From: Parvularcula sp038749595
GTDB taxonomy: Bacteria > Pseudomonadota > Alphaproteobacteria > Caulobacterales > Parvularculaceae
Length of the DNA: 64,000 nt
Assembly: GCA_038749595.1 (NCBI GenBank)
Contig: JBCDHW010000004.1
Span: 216,777-280,776 of the forward strand
Direction: 5' to 3'
A program made the position numbers and the translations under genes. The notes under the pieces are model-generated. The model made no database searches and was not told the origin of the DNA. It worked only from the letters and a program-made list of their open reading frames with translations. Each line of letters opens with the position of its first letter. Position 1 is the stretch's first letter. Shown here piece by piece: positions 57,228-64,000 of this stretch.

Positions 57228-58424
57228 ATGAGCGAAGCCCCTGATTCCAGCGCACCAGAAGCCAAAAAAGAGAGCCGTTTGCGCACCATCGGCGGCAAGG
57301 TGCGCAACGTCACGCGTCCGAAGCAAAAGTTTCAGATGCCGAACTCGGAAGCCGGCCTCAAGATCGTTATTGCGACTGACGCTTGGAAGCCGCAGCTCAA
57401 CGGTGTCGTGACCACCCTCGACACGTTGGGGCAGATCCTGACCAAAGCGGGCAACCAAGTTCTCTATATCACGCCGCAAGACTTCAAATCGATGCCGATG
57501 CCGAGCTACCCGGAGATCCGCCTGTCGCTGTTTCCGAATCGCAAAGTCGCCTCGATGATTAACGACTTCCAACCCGACGCGATCCACATCGCCACGGAAG
57601 GCCCTATCGGGCGGGCGACGCGGCGGTTCTGCCGACGGCGGAAATTTCCGTACACGACGAGTTTTCACACCCGGTTCCCTGAATACGCTTACGACCGCAT
57701 TCGCTTTCCAATTTCCTGGGGATACGCCCTCCTCCGCGACTTCCATAACCGCGGGGAGACGATGATGGTGGCCACGCCAGGCTTGATCGAAGAGCTCGAT
57801 CAAAAGGGCTTCCAGAACATGAAAATCTGGCAGCGCGGCGTCGATACCGACCTGTTCCGGCCCATGGAAACCGACGTCTACGAAGGATTGCCCAGGCCGA
57901 TCATGACCTATGTCGGCCGGTTCGCGGTGGAGAAAACCATCGAAGACTTCCTCGAACTCGACCTTCCCGGAACAAAGGTCATGGTTGGCCATGGCCCCCA
58001 GGAAGATGAACTCAAAGCGAAGTACAAAGACAATGTCTTCTGGGCGGGAACCCATTACGGCGAGGACCTTGCGGCCCACTTTGCCGGGTCAGACGTTTTC
58101 GTCTTTCCGTCCCGCACCGATACGTTCGGCCTCGTCAATGTCGAAGCGCTCGCGTGCGGCGTCCCGGTCGCGGCCTACCCGGTCCGGGGACCGCTTGAAA
58201 TCCTCGGCGATGCCGACCCCGGCTGCGGCTGTATGGACGAGGACCTCAAGACCGCGATCCTCACCGCGCTCGACCGGGCGGATCCCGAAAAATGCCGTCA
58301 GCATGCGGAAAAGTTCAGCTGGGAAGCCGGGGCGAAGCAATTCGTCGCCAACCTCGAAATCCGAGGGTTCGATCACGAATGGTGGCTGCGGTCAGCAAAA
58401 ATGGCCGATGAGTTGCTCCCGTAA
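57228..58424 (+). CDS. Glycosyltransferase family 4 (GT-B) protein
   Basis: 398 residues. An N-terminal charged extension (1-40) precedes KIVIATDAWKPQLNGVVTTL, the GT4 opening. TSFHTRFPEYAYDR, TYVGRFAVEKTIEDFL and the E-x7-E block DTFGLVNVEALACGVPV follow. The opening resembles glycolipid and sulfolipid/mannolipid-type glycosyltransferases (MgtA/SqdX/PimB group). A role in membrane glycolipid synthesis is likely but unproven. Placed 72 bp before plsX. Confidence 0.87.
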   Translation: MSEAPDSSAPEAKKESRLRTIGGKVRNVTRPKQKFQMPNSEAGLKIVIATDAWKPQLNGVVTTLDTLGQILTKAGNQVLYITPQDFKSMPMPSYPEIRLSLFPNRKVASMINDFQPDAIHIATEGPIGRATRRFCRRRKFPYTTSFHTRFPEYAYDRIRFPISWGYALLRDFHNRGETMMVATPGLIEELDQKGFQNMKIWQRGVDTDLFRPMETDVYEGLPRPIMTYVGRFAVEKTIEDFLELDLPGTKVMVGHGPQEDELKAKYKDNVFWAGTHYGEDLAAHFAGSDVFVFPSRTDTFGLVNVEALACGVPVAAYPVRGPLEILGDADPGCGCMDEDLKTAILTALDRADPEKCRQHAEKFSWEAGAKQFVANLEIRGFDHEWWLRSAKMADELLP

Positions 58425-58495
58425 CGGACCAGCGGTGAACGATAAGACGGCGCGTTTTGGCCGTACAATGACGAAGTAAGGACAGCGAGGCGTTC

Positions 58496-59578
58496 ATGGC
58501 AGACGAGCTCGACAGAAAATCTCTGACCCTCGCCGTCGACGTGATGGGCGGCGATGCTGGCGCACCGGCAGTGCTCGAGGGCTGCGCCCTCGCCAGGGCG
58601 CAAGGCCTTGCCGCAAAGCTTCTCCTTGTGGGCCAAGAGGATGTCATCGAAGCCAACCTCCCCGCCTCAGGGCTCAGCCGCGACGGCATCGAGATCCACC
58701 ACGCCCCCGGCATCGTCGCAATGGACGAAAAGCCCGCGCGGGCCCTGCGGCGCAGCCGTGACAGCTCGATGTGGCACGCTATCGAAGCGGTGAAGCAAGG
58801 CCGCGCCCACGGGATTGTGTCCTGCGGGAACACCGGCGCACTGATGGCGATCGCGCGGCTCCAGCTGCGGATGATCGAGGGCATCGACCGCCCCGCCGCC
58901 TCGGCCCTCTGGCCGACGACCAAAGGCAACGCCGTCGTCTTAGATGTCGGCGCCAATGTCGAAGTCACCGCCGATCAACTCGTCCAATTCGCGATCATGG
59001 GCGAGGCATACTTCCGTGCGCTGACCGATAAAGAGCGCCCATCCGTCGGCCTGCTGAACGTTGGCGAGGAAGACCTCAAGGGCAACACCCTGATCAAAAA
59101 CGCCGCCAAAATCCTGCGCGAAGCCGATCCGGAAATGGCGTTCCGCGGCTTTATCGAAGGCAACGATATCTCGGCTGGCAAAGTCGACGTGGTCGTCACC
59201 GACGGCTTCACCGGGAATGTTGCCCTGAAAACGGCGGAAGGCACCGCGCGCTTGATCGGCGCCTGGGTCAAAGATGCGCTTACGGAGAATATCATGTCCA
59301 AAGCTGGTGCTGCGTTGATGATGCCGTCGCTGAAACGCCTCAAGGCGCGCATGGATCCCTCGTCCGTGAACGGAGCACCGCTTCTCGGGCTGAATGGGCT
59401 CGTGGTGAAGAGCCACGGCGGGGCGGACGCGGCGGGGATCTGTTCCGCCGTAGTGACCACCGAAAATCTTGCCGCTCACCCCTTCCTCGAAGCCATCGCG
59501 AAGACGGTCGCGAAAGTCACCGAGCGCGCCCGCTCGGTCGACATCGAAGAGCTTCCCGCCGCGGCGGCCGCAGAATGA
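58496..59578 (+). CDS. plsX: Phosphate acyltransferase PlsX
   Basis: 360 residues. LAVDVMGGDAGAPAVLEGCA is the family opening, followed by HHAPGIVAMDEKPARALRRS, GIVSCGNTGALMA, VVLDVGANVEVTADQLVQFA and VVVTDGFTGNVALKTAEG. PlsX makes acyl-phosphate from acyl-ACP for PlsY. The DUF177 gene often found upstream of plsX is 2 kb away in opposite direction. The stop overlaps fabH in ATGA. Confidence 0.95.
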   Translation: MADELDRKSLTLAVDVMGGDAGAPAVLEGCALARAQGLAAKLLLVGQEDVIEANLPASGLSRDGIEIHHAPGIVAMDEKPARALRRSRDSSMWHAIEAVKQGRAHGIVSCGNTGALMAIARLQLRMIEGIDRPAASALWPTTKGNAVVLDVGANVEVTADQLVQFAIMGEAYFRALTDKERPSVGLLNVGEEDLKGNTLIKNAAKILREADPEMAFRGFIEGNDISAGKVDVVVTDGFTGNVALKTAEGTARLIGAWVKDALTENIMSKAGAALMMPSLKRLKARMDPSSVNGAPLLGLNGLVVKSHGGADAAGICSAVVTTENLAAHPFLEAIAKTVAKVTERARSVDIEELPAAAAAE

Positions 59579-60531
59579 TCCGCGCGGCCCTGCGCGGTGT
59601 TGGCTCGGCCCTGCCCAAGCGGGTGGTCACCAACCAAGACCTTGAGAAAACCGTCGACACCACCGACGCATGGATCGTCGAGCGGACAGGCATCAAGCAA
59701 CGCCACATCGCAGGCGACGGCGAAACAACCGTCAGTCTCGGGAGCGAAGCAGCGCGCAAAGCGCTTGTTGATGCTGGCATGGACGCAAGCGAGATTGATC
59801 TCATCATCGTTGCGACCGCAACCCCCGACGCGACCTTCCCGGCTAGCGCAGCGCTGATCCAGCGGGAGCTTGGCATCCGCACCGGTACCGCATTCGATGT
59901 TGCTGCCGTCTGCTCAGGCTTCCTCTATGCCCTCACTGTTGCGTCGAGCCTTATGGAAACCGGCCAGCAAAAGAAGGCGCTGGTGATCGGCTCCGAAACC
60001 TTCTCGCGCATCATCGACTGGACCGACCGGCGGACTTGCGTGCTGTTCGGCGACGGCGCCGGCGCGTTTGTCCTCGAAGCGGAGGAAGGCGACACAGGGA
60101 TCCTGTCCAGCACCACCCACTGCGACGGAAGCTTGAGCCACATCCTCTATGTCGACGGCGGCCCGTCGGGCACCGGCACCGTTGGCCACCTGCGCATGGA
60201 CGGCCCGAAGGTCTTCAAGGAGGCCATCGCGCGAATCAGCGGCGCCGTTGAAACCTGCGCCGAGAAGGTGGGAATCGCTGTGCCTGATATCGATTGGTTC
60301 GTCCCCCACCAGGCCAACCAACGGATCCTTCAAGGCGTGGCGAAACGCCTCAAGCTCAACGAGGATCAGGTTGTCTCCACTGTGGCCGAACACGCCAACA
60401 CCTCCGCCGCGTCGATCCCCTTAGCCTTTGATAAAGCTTGGAAAGATGGGCGAATCTGCAAAGGGGACCTGTGCATGCTCGAAGGCATGGGAGGAGGCCT
60501 CACCTGGGGCGCAGTTTTGATAAAGGTATGA
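59575..60531 (+). CDS. fabH: 3-oxoacyl-ACP synthase III (FabH)
   Basis: 318 residues. Condenses acetyl-CoA with malonyl-ACP to begin fatty acids. Catalytic triad: Cys in DVAAVCSGFLYAL, His in WFVPHQANQRIL, Asn in AEHANTSAASIPLAF. RTGIKQRHIAG and CEGMGGGLTWG-like end are also seen. It overlaps plsX by four bases and precedes ihfA. Confidence 0.96.
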   Translation: MIRAALRGVGSALPKRVVTNQDLEKTVDTTDAWIVERTGIKQRHIAGDGETTVSLGSEAARKALVDAGMDASEIDLIIVATATPDATFPASAALIQRELGIRTGTAFDVAAVCSGFLYALTVASSLMETGQQKKALVIGSETFSRIIDWTDRRTCVLFGDGAGAFVLEAEEGDTGILSSTTHCDGSLSHILYVDGGPSGTGTVGHLRMDGPKVFKEAIARISGAVETCAEKVGIAVPDIDWFVPHQANQRILQGVAKRLKLNEDQVVSTVAEHANTSAASIPLAFDKAWKDGRICKGDLCMLEGMGGGLTWGAVLIKV

Positions 60532-60614
60532 CCTTTGATAGGAATTCCCTTTGTGCTACTCCGCCGCAGCGACTGCCAGGAATTTGAGTCGCGCTCATCA
60601 CTAGGGAGATAAGA

Positions 60615-60920
60615 ATGGCAAAAACCCGGACCCGTGCTGACCTCACCGAAGCTGTTCACCGACAGGTGGGCCTGAGCCGTTCGGAAAGTGCGGATTTCGT
60701 GGAAAGCCTCCTCTCCCACATCTCGGACCGCCTGGAAGCCGGTGAGACCGTCAAACTCAGTTCGTTTGGCACGTTTCAAATCCGCTCGAAATCAGAGCGC
60801 ATGGGCCGCAATCCGAAGACCGGCGAAGAAGTGCCGATCACGCCGCGCCGCGTTTTGACCTTCCGCGCGAGCCATGTGCTCAAGGACCGCGTCAACGACG
60901 GCATGCGGTCATCCGCCTAG
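60615..60920 (+). CDS. ihfA: Integration host factor alpha subunit
   Basis: 101 residues, HU/IHF fold. ADLTEAVHRQVGLSRSESAD opens, then SSFGTFQIRSKSERMGRNPK and TPRRVLTFRASHVLKDRVN form the DNA-bending arm with its Pro. The GRNPKTGEEVPI block matches IHF-alpha rather than HU. IHF bends specific DNA sites in transcription and recombination. Located 83 bp after fabH, so it may have its own promoter. Confidence 0.94.
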   Translation: MAKTRTRADLTEAVHRQVGLSRSESADFVESLLSHISDRLEAGETVKLSSFGTFQIRSKSERMGRNPKTGEEVPITPRRVLTFRASHVLKDRVNDGMRSSA

Positions 60921-60926
60921 CGCCCA

Positions 60927-61328
60927 ATGTCCCGCCAGCCGAAAGCTCCCACTGCGTTTCGCACAATTTCCGAAGCTTCGGAGGAGCTTGGCGTGGCCCA
61001 ACACGTGCTTCGCCATTGGGAGGACGTCTTTTCCGCCGTTCGCCCGATGCGCCGGGCGGGTGGACGCCGTCTCTACCGGGTGCAGGACATTGACCTGCTT
61101 CGCGGCATCAAGCGGCTTCTCCACGAAGAAGGCTACACGACGCGCGGTGTGCAAAAAATCCTGAAATCCGACGGCGCCGAGCACGTCTCCGGCATCGGGC
61201 GCGGGGACATTGCACCCTCTTCTGCCGGAACCACCGGCGGCGAGGCGTCCGATGCGGTTGCTGCCTTAGAAGCGCTGCTCAGCGACATCCAAAAGTTGCG
61301 CGCAACGCTCACGCAAGCGCGCGTCTAG
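60927..61328 (+). CDS. MerR family transcriptional regulator
   Basis: 133 residues, 6 bp after ihfA. N-terminal winged helix FRTISEASEELGVAQHVLRH, WEDVFSAVRPMRRAGGRRLY and DIDLLRGIKRLLHEEGYTTR are MerR type. The C-terminal third (Ala/Ser-rich, then ALEALLSDIQKLRATLTQAR, a coiled coil) has no ligand cysteines. This ihfA-merR pair is conserved in alphaproteobacteria; target unknown. Confidence 0.92.
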   Translation: MSRQPKAPTAFRTISEASEELGVAQHVLRHWEDVFSAVRPMRRAGGRRLYRVQDIDLLRGIKRLLHEEGYTTRGVQKILKSDGAEHVSGIGRGDIAPSSAGTTGGEASDAVAALEALLSDIQKLRATLTQARV

Positions 61329-61442
61329 CGCCGCGGCCGGGGCCGTGCTCGGTCGACCGGCAATTCTCCACCGCAACGCAACGATGCTTGTAGCGACGCA
61401 AACCCGGTGGTATGCGCCAACCCTCGCGGAGACGCGAACGGT

Positions 61443-61519
61443 CGGAGTGTAGCGCAGCCTGGTAGCGCACTTTACTGGGGGTGAAGGGGTCGTCGGTTCG
61501 AATCCGGCCACTCCGACCA
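61443..61519 (+). tRNA. tRNA-Pro (anticodon GGG)
   Basis: 77 nt including encoded CCA. Acceptor CGGAGTG/CACTCCG, D-arm with GCGC and AGCCTGGTA, anticodon stem CTTTA/TGAAG around loop CTGGGGG (anticodon GGG), variable region GGGTC, T-loop TTCGAAT. Decodes CCC/CCU. It sits after merR. Confidence 0.96.
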
Positions 61520-61526
61520 TTATTCC

Positions 61527-62033
61527 CTACGTCTTCAAGGATTTCAGCACGTCGAACGGGCTTGATTCGGGCGTTTGGCCGGGGTCTTCGGGGGGCTTGG
61601 CCCCTTCCGCGCGCGGGTGCGGGTCCATCGCCAGAACCAGCTGCTCGAGCAGAACCTCGCCGAGGTTGAGGACGTCGGCCTCAAGAGGCTCCGGAGCATC
61701 GAGATCCGCCTCAATTTCTCCTTCGACGACGTCGGGAATATCTGTCGTGTAGGCGACAGCGAAATCCTCGGCGATCCGCTCACGCAGCGGTGCCAGGCTG
61801 ACGACACAGGTGCGCCCCAAGTCCGCCTCGATCGTTCCGGCGACACGGATCAAACTGCCGTGGCGGGTCACCTCAAGATCACCCTTCAGCAGCGCGATGT
61901 CGTGCACGTCGTAATGCGCCGTGAGCGCCGACCGATCATCAGCACCCACCTCGATCGTCTCGTGACGCGGCTCGGGCTCAAGGTCACCAAGCGCCAGCGG
62001 ACGGTTCAGGCTTTTCAAAGCGTCGATCTGCAT
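61527..62033 (-). CDS. DUF177 (YceD-like) protein
   Basis: 168 residues. The C-terminal LEADVLNLGEVLLEQLVLAM with DPHPRAEGAKPPED is the DUF177 signature; GRTCVVSLAPL is the middle block. The family (YceD) is linked to 23S rRNA metabolism and usually lies next to rpmF/plsX. Here plsX is 2 kb away on the other strand, suggesting a local inversion. Downstream partner of the CBP3 gene with a 6-bp gap. Confidence 0.88.
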   Translation of the reverse strand: MQIDALKSLNRPLALGDLEPEPRHETIEVGADDRSALTAHYDVHDIALLKGDLEVTRHGSLIRVAGTIEADLGRTCVVSLAPLRERIAEDFAVAYTTDIPDVVEGEIEADLDAPEPLEADVLNLGEVLLEQLVLAMDPHPRAEGAKPPEDPGQTPESSPFDVLKSLKT

Positions 62034-62039
62034 CGCGGC

Positions 62040-62585
62040 TTACTCCGTAACGTCGGGGAAGGAGATCTTCCCAGCCATAATCGCAGCGATATCCTGGGCC
62101 TTCAGCGCATCGTCAGCACGCCGAACGTAAGACGCAAGGCCCGGCGCATGGGGCGTTTCTAGATCCCCGTAAACGTTGCGGGCCAACGCTTCGTTGAGGT
62201 CACTCTCGCCGTCGAGCGCCTCCTCATAAGCCAGAGCGCGGCCAAAAAACGCTTCAGCATACTCGCGCACTTTCTTCCCCACGCGAAGGTCACCGACCCC
62301 CATTTCGCGCAACGAATCATCGACGTCACGGAACATGATATCGAACAAGAGCTGGGCATATTTCGCTGTGCTGTCGCGCTCAGCCTTCAGCCGCCGGAGC
62401 ACCAGGATCATATGGAGGCTGAGGATATCGTAGCGGCCCTCTGTCGTGTCAGGTGCGGAGAGGTCAGCGTAAAACCCCGTGCGTCGCGCGGCCTCTGCAA
62501 TGCTCACGTAGAGCTCATGCGCCTGGCGCCGTTCCACGTCCTGGCCGAAAAGCCGTCCGGCAAGCTCTTTTGCGCGTTCAAACAT
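62040..62585 (-). CDS. Ubiquinol-cytochrome c chaperone (CBP3 family)
   Basis: 181 residues from ATG 62585, preceded by GGAGCGGAGA. AHELYVSIAEAARRTGFYAD, GRYDILSLHMILVLRRLK and FDIMFRDVDDSLREMGVGDL are typical of the family that assists cytochrome bc1 assembly. The open frame extends far upstream to 63401, but that part overlaps bamE on the other strand and is not coding. Its upstream neighbour is bamE, divergent. Confidence 0.93.
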   Translation of the reverse strand: MFERAKELAGRLFGQDVERRQAHELYVSIAEAARRTGFYADLSAPDTTEGRYDILSLHMILVLRRLKAERDSTAKYAQLLFDIMFRDVDDSLREMGVGDLRVGKKVREYAEAFFGRALAYEEALDGESDLNEALARNVYGDLETPHAPGLASYVRRADDALKAQDIAAIMAGKISFPDVTE

Positions 62586-62774
62586 TCTCCGCTCCAAAAC
62601 GCATCGGGGCTCGGTTTGCGCCCGAACCTTGAGCGCCCGCGGCGCCCAGCGCCTGCACCTAGGCGCGGCAGCGGCGGGGGGGAAGCCCCGTGGGCGCGAT
62701 CCTTTCGCGCTTCTCATCGAAACGCGGAAGGTTTGGCCGTTGACCCAGCGCCTGCAACGGGCGATCACCAGGGT

Positions 62775-63245
62775 ATGAAACGTGCCGTCCTCGCAGCAGT
62801 CCTCACCGCCACGGTCCTGTCCGGATGCGTGACCGTGCGCTCCCAACATGGATACGTCGTCGAATTTGGCGATTCGGGTCTCGATGCCCTCCCCGGGATC
62901 GACAGCAAGGAATCGGTGCTTGCCCGCTTCGGCGAGCCGTCGATCCGGCCGCCGCTGAACGACGACACGTGGTACTACATCAACCAACGCGCCAACGCCC
63001 GGGCGTTCCTGCGCGACGAGGTGGTGCAGCGGACGGTCGTCGCATTCCAATTCGACGGCGAGGGCATGGTCCAAGAAGTGGCGCGTCTCAACCTCGACGA
63101 CGGCACCAACATCGACCTCGTCTCCCGCAAGACCGCCACGCGCGGCAAGGAATTGTCGCTGCTCCAGCAATTGCTCGGCGGCGTCGGCCAAGCCGCTGGC
63201 GGCCCCGCCAGTACCGCCGCCACGGGTGGCCAACCCCCGATCTAA
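62775..63245 (+). CDS. bamE: Outer-membrane assembly lipoprotein BamE (SmpA/OmlA family)
   Basis: 156 residues. Lipoprotein signal MKRAVLAAVLTATVLSGC (lipobox LSGC). The mature part has the SmpA/OmlA fold: IDSKESVLARFGEPSIRPPL, DDTWYYINQRANARAFLRDE, RTVVAFQFDGEGMVQEVARL. The tail (about 120-156) is Gly/Ala-rich. Companion of BamA in folding outer-membrane proteins. The open frame continues to 62412, but the ATG at 62775 is right after the signal is expected. Terminator follows. Confidence 0.92.
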   Translation: MKRAVLAAVLTATVLSGCVTVRSQHGYVVEFGDSGLDALPGIDSKESVLARFGEPSIRPPLNDDTWYYINQRANARAFLRDEVVQRTVVAFQFDGEGMVQEVARLNLDDGTNIDLVSRKTATRGKELSLLQQLLGGVGQAAGGPASTAATGGQPPI

Positions 63246-63286
63246 ACGGGCCGCAAGCACGCCGCCACATCCGACTTCACACAGCA

Positions 63287-63315
63287 AAACGGGCCCTTGC
63301 GGGCGCGTTTCTTTT
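63287..63315 (+). terminator. Rho-independent terminator after bamE
   Basis: AAACGGGCCC, TTGC, GGGCGCGTTT, then CTTTT: a 10-bp stem with one mismatch and a T-rich end 42 bp after the bamE stop. Between bamE and the convergent DUF2852 gene. Confidence 0.72.
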
Positions 63316-63346
63316 AGACGCTGCGCTTCCCATTGGGGACAGGAGG

Positions 63347-63820
63347 TTACGCGGCGTCGGAACTTCCGTTGTCGTTGCCCGTCCGGCGCTTTTCTTCCCA
63401 AGCGCGCTTGAAGGCTTCAAACTCGTCCCGGTCGCGGGCCATCCGCAGCTCTTTCATATGCTCTTCAAAGGCTTCGCGGGCTTCATCGAGCTTGCGCTTT
63501 TCTTCTTCCAGGCGCTCGATCTCCGCTTCACGCCACGCATCGAACGCTGCGTTGCCCGAAGGGCTGGTCCGGCTCGACTGCCAGGTAAAGCCCTTCGCCG
63601 CGCGCTTGGCGCTCGACTTGGCTTTGCCCCAATTCGAAAGGTCGAAGCCCATTTCCTTGCCGTACATCATGTACGCAATGGCCAAGAGCCCCAGCGGCCA
63701 AAGACCAACAACAAAGAAGAGGATCATCAGCGCAATATTCACAGGCGTCCATTCGGGACGTAACTGATGCTGAAAGGTCTTTTCGTCGAACATCTTATCG
63801 CTTGTCGCTGCGGAACTCAT
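63347..63820 (-). CDS. DUF2852 membrane protein
   Basis: 157 residues. RPEWTPVNIALMILFFVVGL opens a membrane helix pair (about 26-52; GLLAIAYMMYG), then NAAFDAWREAEIERLEEEKR, a coiled coil (about 90-150) ending LRMARDRDEFEAFKRAWEEK. This is the alphaproteobacterial DUF2852 family, function unknown. A common neighbour of OmlA and ubiquinol chaperone genes. Confidence 0.88.
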   Translation of the reverse strand: MSSAATSDKMFDEKTFQHQLRPEWTPVNIALMILFFVVGLWPLGLLAIAYMMYGKEMGFDLSNWGKAKSSAKRAAKGFTWQSSRTSPSGNAAFDAWREAEIERLEEEKRKLDEAREAFEEHMKELRMARDRDEFEAFKRAWEEKRRTGNDNGSSDAA

Positions 63821-63948
63821 TCAATCGGCCTCCTAGATCTTGATGAGGCGCTCGTTCGCCTCCTGCAGAGAACAAATGGGGAGCCTATGACAGATTAACA
63901 AGGTGGCTTTCGTCGTTTTTCGACAAAAATCGCCCGCGTGAACGGATT

Positions 63949-64000
63949 TTAGGCTTTCACACCAACAGGATAGCGCCGATGGGCTTCATCAATGATGGCG
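63949..64000 (-). CDS. 3' end of a gene cut by the window edge
   Basis: The minus strand reads AIIDEAHRRYPVGVKA and then a stop at 63949. Sixteen residues are all that show, in a frame with good codon use for this genome. No family can be assigned. Bases 63821-63948 have no gene seen. Confidence 0.3.
   Translation of the reverse strand, partial: AIIDEAHRRYPVGVKA

Noticed and set aside
62586..63401. N-terminal extension of the CBP3 gene to 63401
   Set aside because: Overlaps bamE antisense; the family starts at ATG 62585, which has a strong ribosome site.

Overview
This is a G+C-rich bacterial chromosome segment, almost certainly from an alphaproteobacterium close to the Caulobacterales/Parvularculales/Rhodobacterales. 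The evidence is a divK-pleD pair, CpdR next to an N-formylglutamate amidohydrolase, an alphaproteobacterial DUF4175 protein next to ftsEX, the plsX-fabH-ihfA-merR run, a ubiquinol-cytochrome c chaperone and DUF2852. It is mostly core genome with several small accessory pockets.

Layout. 1-2700: cell-cycle regulators pleD (cut by the window edge) and divK, then dinB and a RidA protein. 2632-18900 (minus): the conserved envelope operon pyrH, frr, uppS, cdsA, dxr, rseP, bamA, skp, lpxD, fabZ, lpxA, lpxI, lpxB. It is interrupted between pyrH and frr by a VOC protein, a large lipoprotein and a Cas4-like nuclease split over two membrane-anchored ORFs. 19000-23100: a ClpP-fold serine protease and a TetR regulator with an operator-like palindrome, then rpsB-tsf. 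23300-32600: a kelch-like protein, an unlisted 52-residue metallothionein-like ORF, an exopolysaccharide priming transferase, cysQ, queG with a repeat-derived tail, a potassium channel, infC with an apparent AUC start, two glycosyltransferases and a hydrolase. 32600-37500: DUF4175 and ftsEX. 37500-44000: mixed accessory genes including msrA, a YceI lipoprotein, an IS5 remnant, a VPxPA-CTERM protein, an acyltransferase and a CoxE-like VWA protein. 44030-44920: intergenic palindromic repeats. 44900-54500 (minus): der, then a ten-gene Mrp-type antiporter operon. 54600-64000: small lipoproteins, tRNA-Val, cpdR, an N-formylglutamate amidohydrolase, a candidate structured sRNA, a glycosyltransferase, plsX-fabH-ihfA-merR, tRNA-Pro, DUF177, CBP3, bamE and DUF2852.

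How they fit together. Most genes build or guard the envelope: isoprenoid precursor and carrier (dxr, uppS), phospholipid (cdsA, plsX, fabH, acyltransferase), lipid A (lpxABDI, fabZ), outer-membrane protein assembly (bamA, skp, bamE), surface polysaccharide transferases and division (ftsEX). The Mrp operon handles sodium/proton homeostasis, fitting a saline habitat. The items most worth attention are the split membrane Cas4-like nuclease, the metallothionein-like ORF, the histidine-rich insert in MrpC and the candidate sRNA with an exposed anti-Shine-Dalgarno motif.
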